Shown here piece after piece: positions 26,289-37,886 of a stretch of DNA of 64,000 bases; position 1 is the stretch's first letter; each line of letters begins with the position of its first letter. The position numbers and the translations under genes were made by a program. The stretch is taken from positions 870,501 through 934,500 of the forward strand of contig JAILWY010000027.1 of assembly GCA_022113835.1 (NCBI GenBank), written 5' to 3'. This DNA is from Atopsyche davidsoni. Its lineage: Eukaryota > Arthropoda > Insecta > Trichoptera > Hydrobiosidae. The notes under the pieces were generated by a model. It made no database searches, was not told the DNA's origin, and saw only the letters and a program-made list of their open reading frames with translations.

Positions 26289-26907
26289 CAGGGGCGGACG
26301 GAAGCTTCGGCGCCCCTCTGAAAAAAACACTCGCACGCCCTAGGTTATATTAAATTTACCACGTTATCGTCGTGCGAGGGTAGAAATTATAAAACCTTAC
26401 AAATTTCACAAAAAAACCTACTGAACTTATTTTCTAGGTTATTAAGCTGCGTCATGTTTTAAATGTTACTTTAAAATGAAGCTTTTTTAAATATCAACTC
26501 TGTGTTATTACATTTACCTCTTTTATAAATATAAATCCGCGACATGATTTATTTAATGTTTTGGTTGCGGTACTCGAGCGGTTTTAATGAATTTTTAACA
26601 GCTTAAAAATATCTTTAATTATTGATTGGAATGTTAAAAAATATTATTTCTACGATTCTGTTGGTCCTTTTAAAAATAAAAAATGTTTGATAATATAATC
26701 GAGTCACAAATAAGGTGATTTGGGGGGAAAATTTCTAGCCCTGCGCAGACGTTTCAGATGTCCCATCCAGGTGCTCTCGATTTGCATACAGATTACTTGA
26801 ACTCGGATGTCTCCCGCCCGCAGAACGAGTGCAAAAAGAAACCGCAGCTAATTAAAAGTTTAGATATTTCGGCCCCCCTTTTGGCGGACCCCCTCGTGCC
26901 GCCCCTG
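26289..26907. mobile_element. hAT-like MITE, about 620 bp
   Basis: The left end CAGGGGCGGACGG and the right end CCGCCCCTG are inverted copies, with G/C-rich continuations on both sides. The 8-bp flanks (GCCTCGTG and TGCCCGCG) are only partly alike, so the target duplication is decayed or my ends are slightly off. No transposase frame is present inside. Confidence 0.5.
26802..26817 (+). repeat. 16-mer shared with 53,815-53,830
   Basis: CTCGGATGTCTCCCGC occurs exactly here and about 160 bp upstream of the second promoter-like block. Both sit in GC-richer surroundings. Confidence 0.6.
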
Positions 26908-27679
26908 TGCCCGCGAGCCCAACTTTAAGTCCCGCGCTCCAAAAGTGCCCGCCTTTTTTAAACCCGGCTTAAAAACACAGTAAAAGGCCGAAACAAATAA
27001 AAAAACATGAACTGATGTTAATTCCATATTAATTTTACACCTGTTTCTTCGTGTTTCGCTTTCAAAGACACGCTCGCACTGTTTGTACAAAGAGAGAATT
27101 TTAAATTGCCCGGGGTTATGTAAATTTTATGTTTATTCGTGTTAAAGCAAATATGTTTAGCCAAATGGCTAGAAAAATACTGAATGCGTTTCAGAGATTC
27201 GTGCCCTACCAGTGTCGCGTTTTTTTTTAGGATTTCTCTCCTCGTTTCGTTTGTGAATATTTTAAGTACACCCGGGTGAAGAGTATGACTGTAAAGCGAT
27301 TAAAGTTCACTTTATGAGCGTATCATTAATAAGCTTTGAAGAAAATTATCAGACAAGCGATCGCGAGTCGCCGCCAGGAGCTTGTTAATTCGTTTTGAGT
27401 AATCTCGCAACTTATAGAGGAGGCAGGGCCTCCGGGGACTTTGCAATTGGGTCAATTCTAAATGCATTACTAATTTGGATTTTGGCAACATCTTGTGTTT
27501 ACGTGCTGATTAAATTGGTTTTAATTGAACATGTGTGCATTGGTTATTATTTATACAGCCAACGCGTCCGCGACAGGCTCAATTTGTTTTCTAATTGATC
27601 ACCTGTTTCAATTGCCAATTGGTTAGAATAATCGAGGCTTGATGATCCTCCGAGTAATTCGGCTAAAATATTATTAGTA

Positions 27680-28510
27680 GCGTGCATTAATTTTAAGGAT
27701 TTTCTAAGAATCGCATCAGGCTATACTTTAAAACTTTATTTTTCAGTATATGTCATATCGCTGAAGTGTATACAACTTTTTTTTTTGAGCTGTCAACGTG
27801 TCAACTTTTGTACCAACAAAACACAATTTGCGGGAAGCTTTATTTTTCTGTTTCAATTGGAAGAAAAAAGCAGCTGAAAGTCATCGATTGCTGTGTGAAG
27901 TTTATGGTGAACATGCTCCATCGCAACAAACGTGTGAGTACTGGTTCCGACGTTTTAAAAGTGGTATGAAGAATTAGAGGCATTGCTTGATAAAGACTCG
28001 TGTCAAACGCAAGCATAACTCGCAAAATCATTGGGAGTTGATCGAGCAACAATTTCGAGATGCTTAAAAGCATTGGAAATGATTCAAAAGCCAGGAAATT
28101 GGGTGCCACATGAATTGAAGCCGAGAGACGTCGAATGAAAATCACGACAATGCTCGGCCACATGTTGCTAAACCGGTTAAAACATATTTGGAAAACAGTA
28201 GACGGGGAGTTCTGCCTCACCCGCCTTATAGCCCAGACCTTGCCCCTTCCGACTACTACTTGTTTCGATTGATGCAGAATGCCCTTTCTGGAATACGTTT
28301 CACTTCTGAACAGGATATCAAAAATTGGCTTGATTCTTTCTTGGCTTCAAAAGACGAACAGTTCTTTTGGGATGGAATCCATAATTTGCCCGAAAGATGG
28401 GAAAAAGTAGTGGCTAGCGATGGACAATACTTTGAATAGAATATATTGCACCAATATTTTATAATAAAGCTCCAATTTCACGAAAAAAGTCCTTAAAATT
28501 AATGCACCAA
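27680..28510 (+). mobile_element. mariner element with internal deletions
   Basis: The left end GTGCATTAATTTTAAGGA is mirrored at the right end (TCCTTAAAATTAATGCACC, ending near 28,510). TA flanks both ends. The element is about 830 bp, against 1.2-1.3 kb for intact mariners. Its ends and sequence differ from the copy at 20.1 kb, so it is a separate subfamily or an old divergence. Confidence 0.85.
27800..28439 (+). pseudogene. mariner transposase pseudogene, catalytic core deleted
   Basis: The N-terminal DNA-binding part is readable with frameshifts: KKAAESHRLLCEVYGEH (about 27,865), EYWFRRFKSG (about 27,935), LAKSLGVDRATISR (about 28,020) and NWVPHELKPRDVE (about 28,098). The frame then jumps straight to a sequence like ARPHVAKPVKTYLE (about 28,155), so the region with the first catalytic Asp is deleted. 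A smaller gap follows KSG. The C-terminal part is open from 28,188, with SPDLAPSDYYLFR and PERWEKVVASDGQYFE ending at 28,439. It cannot encode an active enzyme. Confidence 0.88.
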
Positions 28511-28897
28511 TATATTCGGCTAAATATTTTTTGATTGCTCTTTCGTTTATCAAATAACGTTTCAATTGGTAATATACAATGGGAATTTCAAAATTTGTTT
28601 ATTCAAAATTACTAGCGTTTCAAAACCGAGCTGTAATCTGATTAGCGGATCCAAATTATGAGCGAAACTCTATACGGGCTCAGCAAGAACACAGCTGGGG
28701 GGCTTAATGTTGGTCCCTCGAGGATCCGCAATATGGTAAGGACGACCCATAATCACTTCCGGTAGCCTCACAGGTTATTACTTAATTGGTTATTGTATTA
28801 CTTAAACGATATTATTAAACATTCTTCAAACATCGTTATTTTAACAAAGTAATTTCAGGACCTTAAGTCAATTTGTTGTATTCATATTTTTATATTA

Positions 28898-29277
28898 CAG
28901 CTATACCTCGCTTTACGCGACCCCGCTATGCGCGGTTTCACTATAACGCGAATTTCAAATTTCGCGTTAAAATGCCTCGCATTACGCGAATTTCTTATTT
29001 TAAGAATGTGTATGAATATAATGTAGTCATTGACTTCTCTTAACAATTAAAAACAGCGCTGGGTGTTATGAACGTATTTTTCAAAGAAACGCTACCCAAA
29101 AGACAATAGATGTATTTTTCAGTAAAAATAACATGTAATACTGCATAAAGAGTTCTTAGAATTAAAGATTCAAATGATTCGTATTTTTTTGTATTAAGTT
29201 TTGACTATGTATGTATGTTTAATCGTAAACCCCGATAATACGTGAATTTCACTTAACGCGATTTTTTAGTATTACTG
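28898..29277. mobile_element. pogo/Tigger-like MITE, 380 bp
   Basis: The left end CAGCTATACCTCGCTTTACG and the inverted right end (reverse complement begins CAGTAATACTAAAAAATCGCG) are flanked by TA on both sides. The interior repeats ACGCGAATTTC-type motifs and has no frame. TA duplication and CAG ends fit the pogo branch of Tc1/mariner. Confidence 0.65.
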
Positions 29278-29925
29278 TATTTTAATAAATCAGAAATATC
29301 TTACTTTTGCTGTTTCATTAATTTTAATACTTTTAAATACATGTGTATAATTTCTGCTTAAAAAACTATTTGTTTTTTATGCGATAAACTGTCATAAATG
29401 TATCGTTTCGTTTCGTTCACAATTACGTCGTCGACGAAAAAATGAGGTTTTTTGAAATTTAATTAAAAGAATATTTATCAATCCATTTTTGTTCAATAAT
29501 TTTAACTAAAAAATTTTTAACAATGAAATTGTTTTCATCTAAATCGTTTTTCATAAAAACTAATATTAAAAATTAAATCAGAAAATTTGTCATAATAATT
29601 AAAAAAAATAATCGAATTAAATTTAATGCCACCAGTTTCTTACCAAGTCCACTCCTGACAAACTCTTTCCAAACGTCTTAGCGTCGAATTCATTAATCCC
29701 CCCACTGGCTGGCCAGGGCCGTAATTCACTGCGACAATTAATTAATAATATAATCCATCTCAGCTGATTTAAAAATCCTCCCAGACATTCGGGGGGAGGG
29801 GGCGACTTTGTGAAGTTGCTTGTATGAGATAATACTGATGATTAAATTAAAGATTTCCCATAACAGTTAGAACGTCATTAATAAGGATTAGATCATAATT
29901 ATAATCTAGATATATAATATATATA
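29278..29925. other. No gene seen
   Basis: AT-rich, with a short GC-richer stretch at about 29,640-29,815. Nothing identifiable. Confidence 0.45.
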
Positions 29926-30176
29926 TTCAATATTTTTGACAGAGAGTACTTGGTGGAATTCCATTTTAATATTTTTGAATAAAATACTTGAGTGATTTTC
30001 CACATGTTCGTTTTTATTTGTGACCGGTTTCGCCAACCGTTCACGTTGGCATTATCAAACAGAGTAAGGTGAAAGGTTGGTATCAAGGTATCAACGTGAA
30101 AGGTTGGCGAAACCGGTCACAAATTCAAACGAACATGTGGAAAATCTCTCAAGTATTTTACTCAAAAATATTAATA
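29926..30176. repeat. Palindromic repeat family, copy A
   Basis: Two inverted arms carry GTGACCGGTTTCGCCAACC and TTCGTTTTTATTTGTG, around a spacer containing GCATTATCAAAC. The left arm extends outward through GAGTACTTGGTGGAATTCC. The right arm stops earlier, at about 30,176. Related copies lie at 37.6, 52.8, 54.5 and 58.8 kb. Confidence 0.85.
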
Positions 30177-30337
30177 TATATATAATGATAAAAGTACCTT
30201 TGTATTTTGTCTTCACTTTGAGTTTATTAAAATTATTTGCATTACTAGTTTCGACCCAGTGTATTGGGTCGAAACTAGTAATACAAATAATTTTAATAAA
30301 GTGAAGACAAAATACAAAGGTATTTTTATTATTATAA
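30177..30337. repeat. Long near-perfect palindrome, about 75-bp arms
   Basis: The left arm, from TATAATGATAAAAGTACCTTTG (as two pieces, 30,181-30,202), runs through TTTGTCTTCACTTT and ACTAGTTTCGACCCA. It is mirrored from TGGGTCGAAACTAGT to CAAAGGTATTTTTATTATTATA. The centre, at about 30,258, has only a few unpaired bases. It directly abuts palindromic copy A. It would fold into one long hairpin if transcribed. No coding content. Confidence 0.85.
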
Positions 30338-33300
30338 TAATGGATCTTCACGAATCAAATGCCTTGTGCCTCAACAACTTATAATCTAGATTTTGTATGA
30401 AAGCCTTGTTAGTAATTTAAGGTTGTTCTTGGGTGCTGTGCTGCGTTTTATTTCTAAGTTTTCGATTACCAAGGAGCTAGTATAATGGATTATTGGATAT
30501 ATTTATTCGCGTCTTGTTAAATAGACTTCAATACATATATATGTATACACCCTAAAAAGACTGAAAGCAGCATTTCGTATGTAATATACACCAATAATGG
30601 TTGCAGTCATCAAAATATTTGTGTAGCAACCAACGTACATCGCATACGGCGATTTAAATTTTCGCTCAATGCATATAAATTTATATTTAATATAGAGTAA
30701 AGACCTTAAAACAAACATCACAATATGTTAATATGTGATGGAAACACATGTAGGGCCTTCAGAGTTATGAGTTGACAATCATATTATATTTGACAAATTT
30801 ATGAATCATTAGTCGTGATAATTTTCATTTAACCCCGCCACGACGAAGGCCGCGCATTGAGTGGATTTCATAACCAGCTTTTGGCAGTATCTCAAGGGTT
30901 CAGGCCAAAAATATGTTGGGAAACGCACGGTTCTGAGAAAATTAACTATTTTGGTAAATAAGCGAGTTGGATGTTGAGCTTCTAAACTGATGGAACGGAC
31001 ATAAATATAATTGAAGTAACATTTCAAGGCGTCGCCTAATTAATATACGCTGAGATTTCAAACTCGTGACATTGAAAAAAAAAGCTACCTACAATTTATT
31101 GCTTTTTTAGAAGAAATAGTTGCCCATTTCAAAGATATTTTTTAAAAAGTAAAACTAATTTCATGAACAAGCAACAGCATTGATTAAGTCATTTTAGAGA
31201 CAAAAAATAACGACATAAAAAAACCTGAAAAAAAATTGATTTGTGTGATTAATGCTTTAGTTTCAACACGCGTATAAAAATAAAAATATAACGACAAAAC
31301 ATATAATATTTTAAATCAATAAAAATTATTTGCATTGGGATGAAAACAACAATTTTACGTATCCTGAATTCATGTTTTCAATAATTGGTTCGGTTTTATA
31401 AGTAGTTTTCATTTATGAAACGTGTATGAGTAGATTCTTGAACAAGCGACCGCAAGTAAGTTGTTTGCATTGAGATGAAAATAGGAGGATGAAATAAATT
31501 CGAAAATACCTTGTCTAACCAAATACTTTAGTTAGTACACGAGGCATGAAATAAATACAATGCACTCTGCGTTGTGCTTTTCAGTGAATGCAATCTGTTG
31601 AGTTTAAACTTACGAAGCAAAATTATTATATATTTGAAATATTAATAAGCATGCGCTGTATACCAAGTTTTATGACTTGCCTGAGTCTGTGTTACTATAG
31701 AAAAATAACAACCAATATGAATAGCTAAACGACTTGGAATTTACGATCAATTTTTTATTGAAAGCGTATATGATCAGCTATATGGTGAATATTACCTATT
31801 GGATAAAAAAATAAAAATATAAGTCGGTCGGTTACCAAATATTGTACATACACTTATCATCAACTATTACTAAATATAAATTTAGAAAATTTTATACATT
31901 AGTTAACAAAAATTTTAGGGAAAATATATTGAATTAAAAAAAAAAAAAGTGAATAAAAAAAAACCTTGAAGCTCTCTATAGAAATTATAAAGTGTTTTCT
32001 TCTGGGGTTAATAACGTTTGTAAACTAAAATCACCCTTTCAAATATAAGTTAGAGTAATCTCTTAGCCATTTGGCTATTCTTGTTTGTTGTAAATTCATT
32101 TTAAGATTTCCATAAATATGTCAAATTATTTGATTTGGGTAGATTCGCTTGTATATTTTTTGTTCGCTTCAATTGTCTTCGAACACCCCAAAAGTCCACC
32201 CCGCGGAGGCGAAGTTTGCAATTAATTGCTTTTGCAAAATCACCCTTCCTCCCTCGGATTAAGAGAACATTTTGGATTACAACAACGATTTAAAGCTTAT
32301 AAATGTTGCGTTATTGCGTGTTATGCCGCGTTTCTTCTTCAAATTCCCGGTACTCTCGCAATCTTCAGGGATTTGACAATTAACGAATAATGTTTGATGA
32401 AAGCCCACAAATAATATCTCAAGTTTCAAATGAAAGGCTAAGGGAGTAACGAATATTTTTTGATAAACTACAGTTTAAGTAGTCCTGGTATAACTAATGA
32501 TTGCATAACGCGTTTTCAAGCTCGCTAAAAGGTCACCCCATGGTATTCGGCGTCCTCCCATAGGATTGCCATCGTTAAAAATAATAAGTTTACACAAGCG
32601 CCTTACAACCCCTTTATAAATAATCTAACGTGACAACCCCGATGATACGTTTGTCGGGTAATTGAAATCCAAACCAGCCTTTGTGTGAGTGACAATGGGG
32701 AGGAGGTTTACAATTTTAATGTGAAATTGTATCTTGATGAAGCCCGTATGCGGCATACGAGGCAGATGCCTCTGGGAATTCCCCCACTCGATGTCAGTCG
32801 TTATTGTGACGAATTATATGTATTAGATATTAAAGACAACCCTTCGTGTGTTTTAAAAAGATGTGTCACGATTTGTTTCTACATAAGTCCGTTTTTACAA
32901 ATCTCAATTATCAGATTATTCGGTTTCTGTTCAAAGTTTTTAGTGCTTTTACGTTTCGTTCTTTATGCTGAGACCATCTTGAGAAAATCTAAATAACAAC
33001 GACTACTAAAACCTACCAATATACTTATCATTATTTTTGTTTACTTTTCAAATAAATGTGTCAATAATATTTAGGCAATCGATTCACATGTTACGCGACG
33101 AAAAACATCTTCATTTGGAATCCTAATTTTAACGGTTCAATACTTGCATATAACGAGTTGAATTCTCGCTCAGTTACAATTGGCAATAAGCATTGAGCCA
33201 CGATAGGCATTTCATTAAAACGTTTTCTCGGTATTTTATGTATTACATCCATTTTAAAGCGAACCGAAACGATATTTAAAGTTCTATTAAAAAGGTTTTG

Positions 33301-34860
33301 TTTACGTGTTAATTTTTATTATATGGCCACGCTGGTAACACGGCTGGAGAATGTTTACGAAAATTGGCATTTTGTAAGCAAGCTGTTGCGTCCACTGTGC
33401 TGGGTTTAATTCCTCGATCAAAATAATCGCTCCCGAGACGTGAAAGCCTGGCCCGGATCCTCAGACATCTGGATACAGAGATTTGATCTGAAACCCTTCC
33501 ATTGAAAGCCATTAACCAAAGCAGGCTAAATTATATCATACCATACAAAACCTGAAATTTTCTAAATTGCTTTAAGTTATGCTTTTATTTATGTGTACCT
33601 AAAGTTATGCTTACTTGCGCTAGAGTAAATCAATGAAATTAATCGATCAAATAATGAAATCATTCCTGACATGATAAAGCTGTAAAATTATGAAATAAAA
33701 GACTGACAAAGATAAACTTCCGTTTTCTATATACCATATTTACATTAACTTGCTTTAGTAAAAAAAACTCTTTTACTCTTACAAACCAAATTTACGAAAG
33801 CTGTTTTCTTTGAAAACCAATATTTAACTTCCTAAATCAGTATTTTTTCTTTATATTATATACACAATAGCACATACTTTTCAATTAATTATGGAATTAT
33901 ATGAAGATTTTTCAATAATTTTTAAATCAATGGTAATGAAATCTGGTAAACAAAACAGAGTATCTACCCTTAAAAATAAATACTTTTTTTGAAGATTAAT
34001 TTGTAAGTTTTTTTTAATGTGTTTTCTGTTTCTTATAATTTAGACGCTTTAGTTCTTTAATTTGAGCCATTTCGTCGTTCCAGCTTCAATTAAAATCTTC
34101 CTCGGGGACTGTGGAATATGGTCGGGATATATTTAAACCTGGCTTTGATGTATTTGCTTACACTACTCCATGGGTTTACGAGCGAGGGGTCTCGCCCAGA
34201 CGGTACAAAATTGCATCCGATTGGTCTACTTTTAATATCTTTTACATGCGATTATACAAAACAGGTTATAAATTCTTCCGTCAACACTGCAACACGCGCT
34301 GAGATCGTAATAACACCGTTTTTCTGAGAAATTCCAATTTATTGATCATCGCATTCAATAAAAGTTTCATGAGATTAGTCAATGTAAGCGTGAAATGACG
34401 AGAAAAATCTATGACATGAATAACGTTTCTATTAAGCATAATATATTTTAAAAATTGAGTTCAATAAAAAATTTTATGCTTATTAAAAAAAAAATACTTT
34501 TACTCACAATTAACACATAAAACAACAAAAAAAAAAACTTTTATATTCACGTGCGAATGTATGAAAGTATAATTGCTTGTAGTATATTATTAAATAATAC
34601 ATAATTTTTATAACAGCTTAGGAACGTAAAATGTTTACCAAAACATTATTTCTTGATTCACAAATAAAACTTTATATTTTATTTAGTTTTAATAATGAAA
34701 ACATTTTAAATTTTATATCCACAATTCAGAAGCACATTGACTACAAAGATATCATTTCTCGGATATTCATTGATCTCGAAATGAAAATTCGAGATGGCCA
34801 ATCGCAAAAGTCTGCTCATTTGCAAGGCCAGATTGTAACCTATTTTGTAATTATCTCTCT
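30338..34860. other. No firm gene; one weak exon candidate
   Basis: Mostly AT-rich. GC-richer pieces at about 30,830-30,930, 32,180-32,260 and 33,330-33,500 show nothing recognisable. The open segment at 32,646-32,850 is listed as a weak candidate. Confidence 0.4.
32646..32850 (+). other. Weak candidate coding exon
   Basis: An open frame here reads YNFNVKLYLDEARMRHTRQM followed by PLGIPPLDVSRYCDELYVLDI. Its residue mix is more protein-like than its neighbours. The LGIPPLD string recalls the N-terminal region of takeout/JHBP-type proteins, but the surrounding cysteines do not match. An AG lies at 32,676-32,677, and only weak GT donors follow (for example near 32,845). I cannot link it to the ACE-like gene. 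Confidence 0.2.
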
Positions 34861-34956
34861 TTTGAATCTAATTCGGAAATATTAAAAGATGAAACGAATG
34901 GCATGGAAGAGTTTTCTTGCGATGTGCCACAAAGATCAAAACTGGGGCCTTTATGG
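34861..34956 (+). pseudogene. LINE reverse-transcriptase fragment
   Basis: One frame reads EEFSCDVPQRSKLGPLW (34,906-34,956), matching the non-LTR reverse-transcriptase signature VPQGSxLGPLLF with Gly replaced by Arg. About 30 residues are recognisable, and nothing continues convincingly on either side. It is a small decayed piece of a Jockey/CR1-like element, clade not resolved. Confidence 0.55.
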
Positions 34957-35585
34957 TCAAAGGGTGGTTCTTTTACACAAATTGCGTGTAAAACCTTAAA
35001 TATATATTTAATATTTTAGATTGTACACTAATATTATTTTTATTTATTGAAATATTTTATGTGACGTTTCCACTCAAACAAAAAAAATAAAATGTGAAAA
35101 ACAATAAAAAAATATTTCTTAACTGCATTATACTTTTTCGTGGCGTATATCTTGAATAATTATTTAAAAAAACATTAATAATTTCTTTGTATTATCAAAA
35201 AATATCTTAAAAAATAAATGGAATATAACAAAACTCTAATAGAAAGCCCCCAATACATTTCATCCAAACGTTTACAATTTCACGCCCACTCTTTTCCCTG
35301 GAAAATACGTGTAGTCCATTGAAGAGATCCGAAGGCTTTACTTTCGTAAGTGGATGTACTTTATTATATATACAGGGTGCCTCTAGTGCATATCCATCAG
35401 CGACAAATCGATGCCACTTTAACATCACGCGTCAGTAACTCTATAGAGAGTGAAACGTATGGCAAGATGGAAGATGACACTCCTGGAAGAAAGAGGGAGA
35501 CGCGGTTACAAAGCGACAGAGAAATTGAAAAAATTGAATCAAATATACAAGCTAGTTCGCTGTCCAAAAAGAGTATCGGGTGAAT

Positions 35586-35987
35586 GTGAATAGTGACCGT
35601 TATTGCGATATGCTGCAAAAATTTTTGGGCCCAGAGTTGCAGGAGTTTCAAGGTTTCAACTCAAAAACGCGGACATCCAATCAATCACTTGAAGCTGTTA
35701 ACTAATTATTCCCTAATAACGTCATTTCGCGTAGAGGTAACATCAACTGGCCTCCCAGAAGCCCCGACCTTAGGCCTCTCGACTATTTTGTATGGGGATA
35801 CCTTAAAAGTAGAGTTTATGAGAATAATCCGATGTACCTAACGGAATTGAAACAAAACATCAGGTCAGAAATGGCAGCAATATCGAGGGCTATGTGTCAG
35901 CGTGTTATCAGCAATCTTTGTTCCAGATTAGAAGAGTTCCAGCAGCGTAACGGTCATCATTTGGATAACATCATCTTTTCGAAATAA
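35586..35987 (+). pseudogene. Tc1/mariner-superfamily transposase C-terminal fragment
   Basis: A single frame begins VNSDRYCDMLQKFLGPELQEF. It passes one stop (AVN then stop, about 35,700). It continues NVISRRGNINWPPRSPDLRP, then LDYFVWGYLKSRVY, and ends NGHHLDNIIFSK at a stop at 35,987. The NWPPRSPDL...D.F.WGYLK pattern is typical of a common insect IS630/Tc1/mariner-related group. The expected acidic motif of the QDGA type is degraded (residues GFNSKTRTSNQS), and the N-terminal half is absent. TACAGGGTG at about 35,371 could be the left terminus, but no matching right end was found. Confidence 0.75.
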
Positions 35988-37636
35988 TTTTCCATTTTGT
36001 ATTCTTATAATCAACAATAAAAAAAAATACTTGATTACTAGTAGTTTTTGTTTTACTGAACTAAAAAATACCCGATACGCTGTTTGGACATACTAAAAAA
36101 ATAATAAGTAATGGTTTCAAAATGATTTTTTTTTAAGTACCAAAAGTAACTGAACTTCATCCATGTTAAAAGTTAATCTATATATGTAATTAGGTTTGGC
36201 AGCCGTTGGTATTAGATTCTTGAGTGTTATGCTATTTTTTCGGGTTCGAATCCCGACGCAGGGCTCATCTTCGGAGATGTTGAATAAGCAGGGATCAAAA
36301 TCACTGTCACAGTACTGAAACCGAATTATTAATAAGAGACATAAAAATCACAATCTTCAAGCTATTACCTGAGCTCGGGGCATTGTAGTACCCGACAAGC
36401 GTGATTATTCTACAACGGGCAGTATTATAATGTTTACCTGGGCGGGATCAGAAAAAAGTCTTCACAACGGCCATTGAACGGTTTTTGTGTAAAAACACTC
36501 GGGCATTTTGTGAGATACTTACAGCGGCGAGATATCAAAACCCTTGAAGAGCCCCGCCGCCTGCGGTTTTGTTTAACAAATAGGGGTCGGAATCACCCAT
36601 CGCGTATTCTTTACACCACTCTTATACTTTTTGTTGAAATTTGATACGCTGTACTCGAAATAATTTATTATTAGTAGAACAATATACACAAGATACGCAG
36701 TTTGCTCGAGAACTATCGGGATAAAGCTATTCAAAAAATATTCAGAATCAGTTTATTTTCCACATAAAGCAATAATATTGACCATTATTAGAATGAGCGT
36801 AGCCAGAATATGACTTGGCAACATTTAATTTTTAATCCGAGCGTTTTAGTTTGAGTAAGATATGTCTATTTAAATTTACTAAAAAAACAAACCACATAAA
36901 ATATAAAAAAATGTTTACGGATGATTCTTGCATTTAATTTTAATGAAATCCTGTTTATTGGTGTAGAAAATTTCGTAAAATAAAATAAACAGTATCTTAA
37001 ATGTGTGGAAGTTTTTGTGACCGTTGTTAATATAGATGTTCATTTATTGTGATAAATAAAATAAATAAATGTTCCAACGTTTCGGTCTTGGTAGCTGGGT
37101 ATTCTGGATATTCCAGATCCACCTTCGATATGTACGCATTCCAATACCCTTCAGGGTTTCTGTACATTGTACATGTACAACATCCACTTTGCAGATTCCA
37201 ATCGAACTTGTAGTGCAGGTGATCAGCGTTGTAGCTTCTCCTCTGAATTTCAGAGCTTATAATTTAACACCATCGTTTGAAATGATTTTTTTTAACATTC
37301 ATAAATTCTAATATGTTCGACATATTTTGACCTAATCCGACACTGGAAGAGACTTTCCTTGTGTACTTCTGTGCATTAATACGACCATACACAAGGGCCG
37401 CATTGTAAAAGTAACGCCCTCGGCAACCAGATGTTTTTATCATCCTCCCTCTACTAAGCCACCCTGTAGTCTTGGTCTACACCCCTTCCACTACAAAGTG
37501 CATCCAAAATATCGGGACGCGTAGCAACCCTTACGATTTTTAATCTTTATCTTAAAAAACCGTTTTTCTTCTAAAGCAAAATGATAACAGATGGAGCGAA
37601 TTCTAACATGTGGATACTTCATAATGACATTATAAT
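35988..37636. other. No gene seen
   Basis: Contains one tRNA-like module (36,190-36,262) and a GC-richer patch at about 36,370-36,610. TTCCAACGTTTCGGT (37,072-37,086) recurs exactly at 59,368-59,382, suggesting another dispersed repeat. No exon is supportable. Confidence 0.4.
36190..36262 (+). repeat. T-arm-like module
   Basis: TCGGGTTCGAATCCCGA is a perfect 5-bp stem with a TTCGAAT loop and a complete B box. No D-arm or acceptor stem is found at tRNA spacing, so it is a SINE or tRNA relic. Confidence 0.4.
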
Positions 37637-37886
37637 ATGTATTTTTGAATAAAATACTTGAGTGATTTTCCACATGTTCGTTTTTATTTGTGACCGGTTT
37701 CTCCAACCTTTCACGTTGGGATCATCAAAACGAGATCTGTTTGAGACCTCCGTTTGATAATGCCAACGTGAAAGGTTGGCAAAACCGGTCACAAATGAAA
37801 ACGAACATGTGGAAAATCACTCAAGTATTTTATTCAAAAATATTAAAATGGAATTCCACCAAGTACTCTCTGTCAAAAATATTGAA
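37637..37886. repeat. Palindromic repeat family, copy B
   Basis: The same arms as copy A (GTGACCGGTTTC, CACATGTTCG) lie around CATCAAAACGAGATCTGTTT. Here the right arm is the longer one, running out through GGAATTCCACCAAGTACTC to TTGAATTATAATA. The left arm is truncated, the opposite of copy A. Confidence 0.85.

Noticed and set aside
26860..27090. Minus-strand frame with a signal-peptide-like hydrophobic start
   Set aside because: It overlaps the end of a MITE, and the remaining residues are basic and low in complexity. No exon boundaries.
36190..36262. tRNA gene on the + strand
   Set aside because: Only the T-arm is perfect. The D-arm, anticodon arm and acceptor stem cannot be formed at tRNA spacing.
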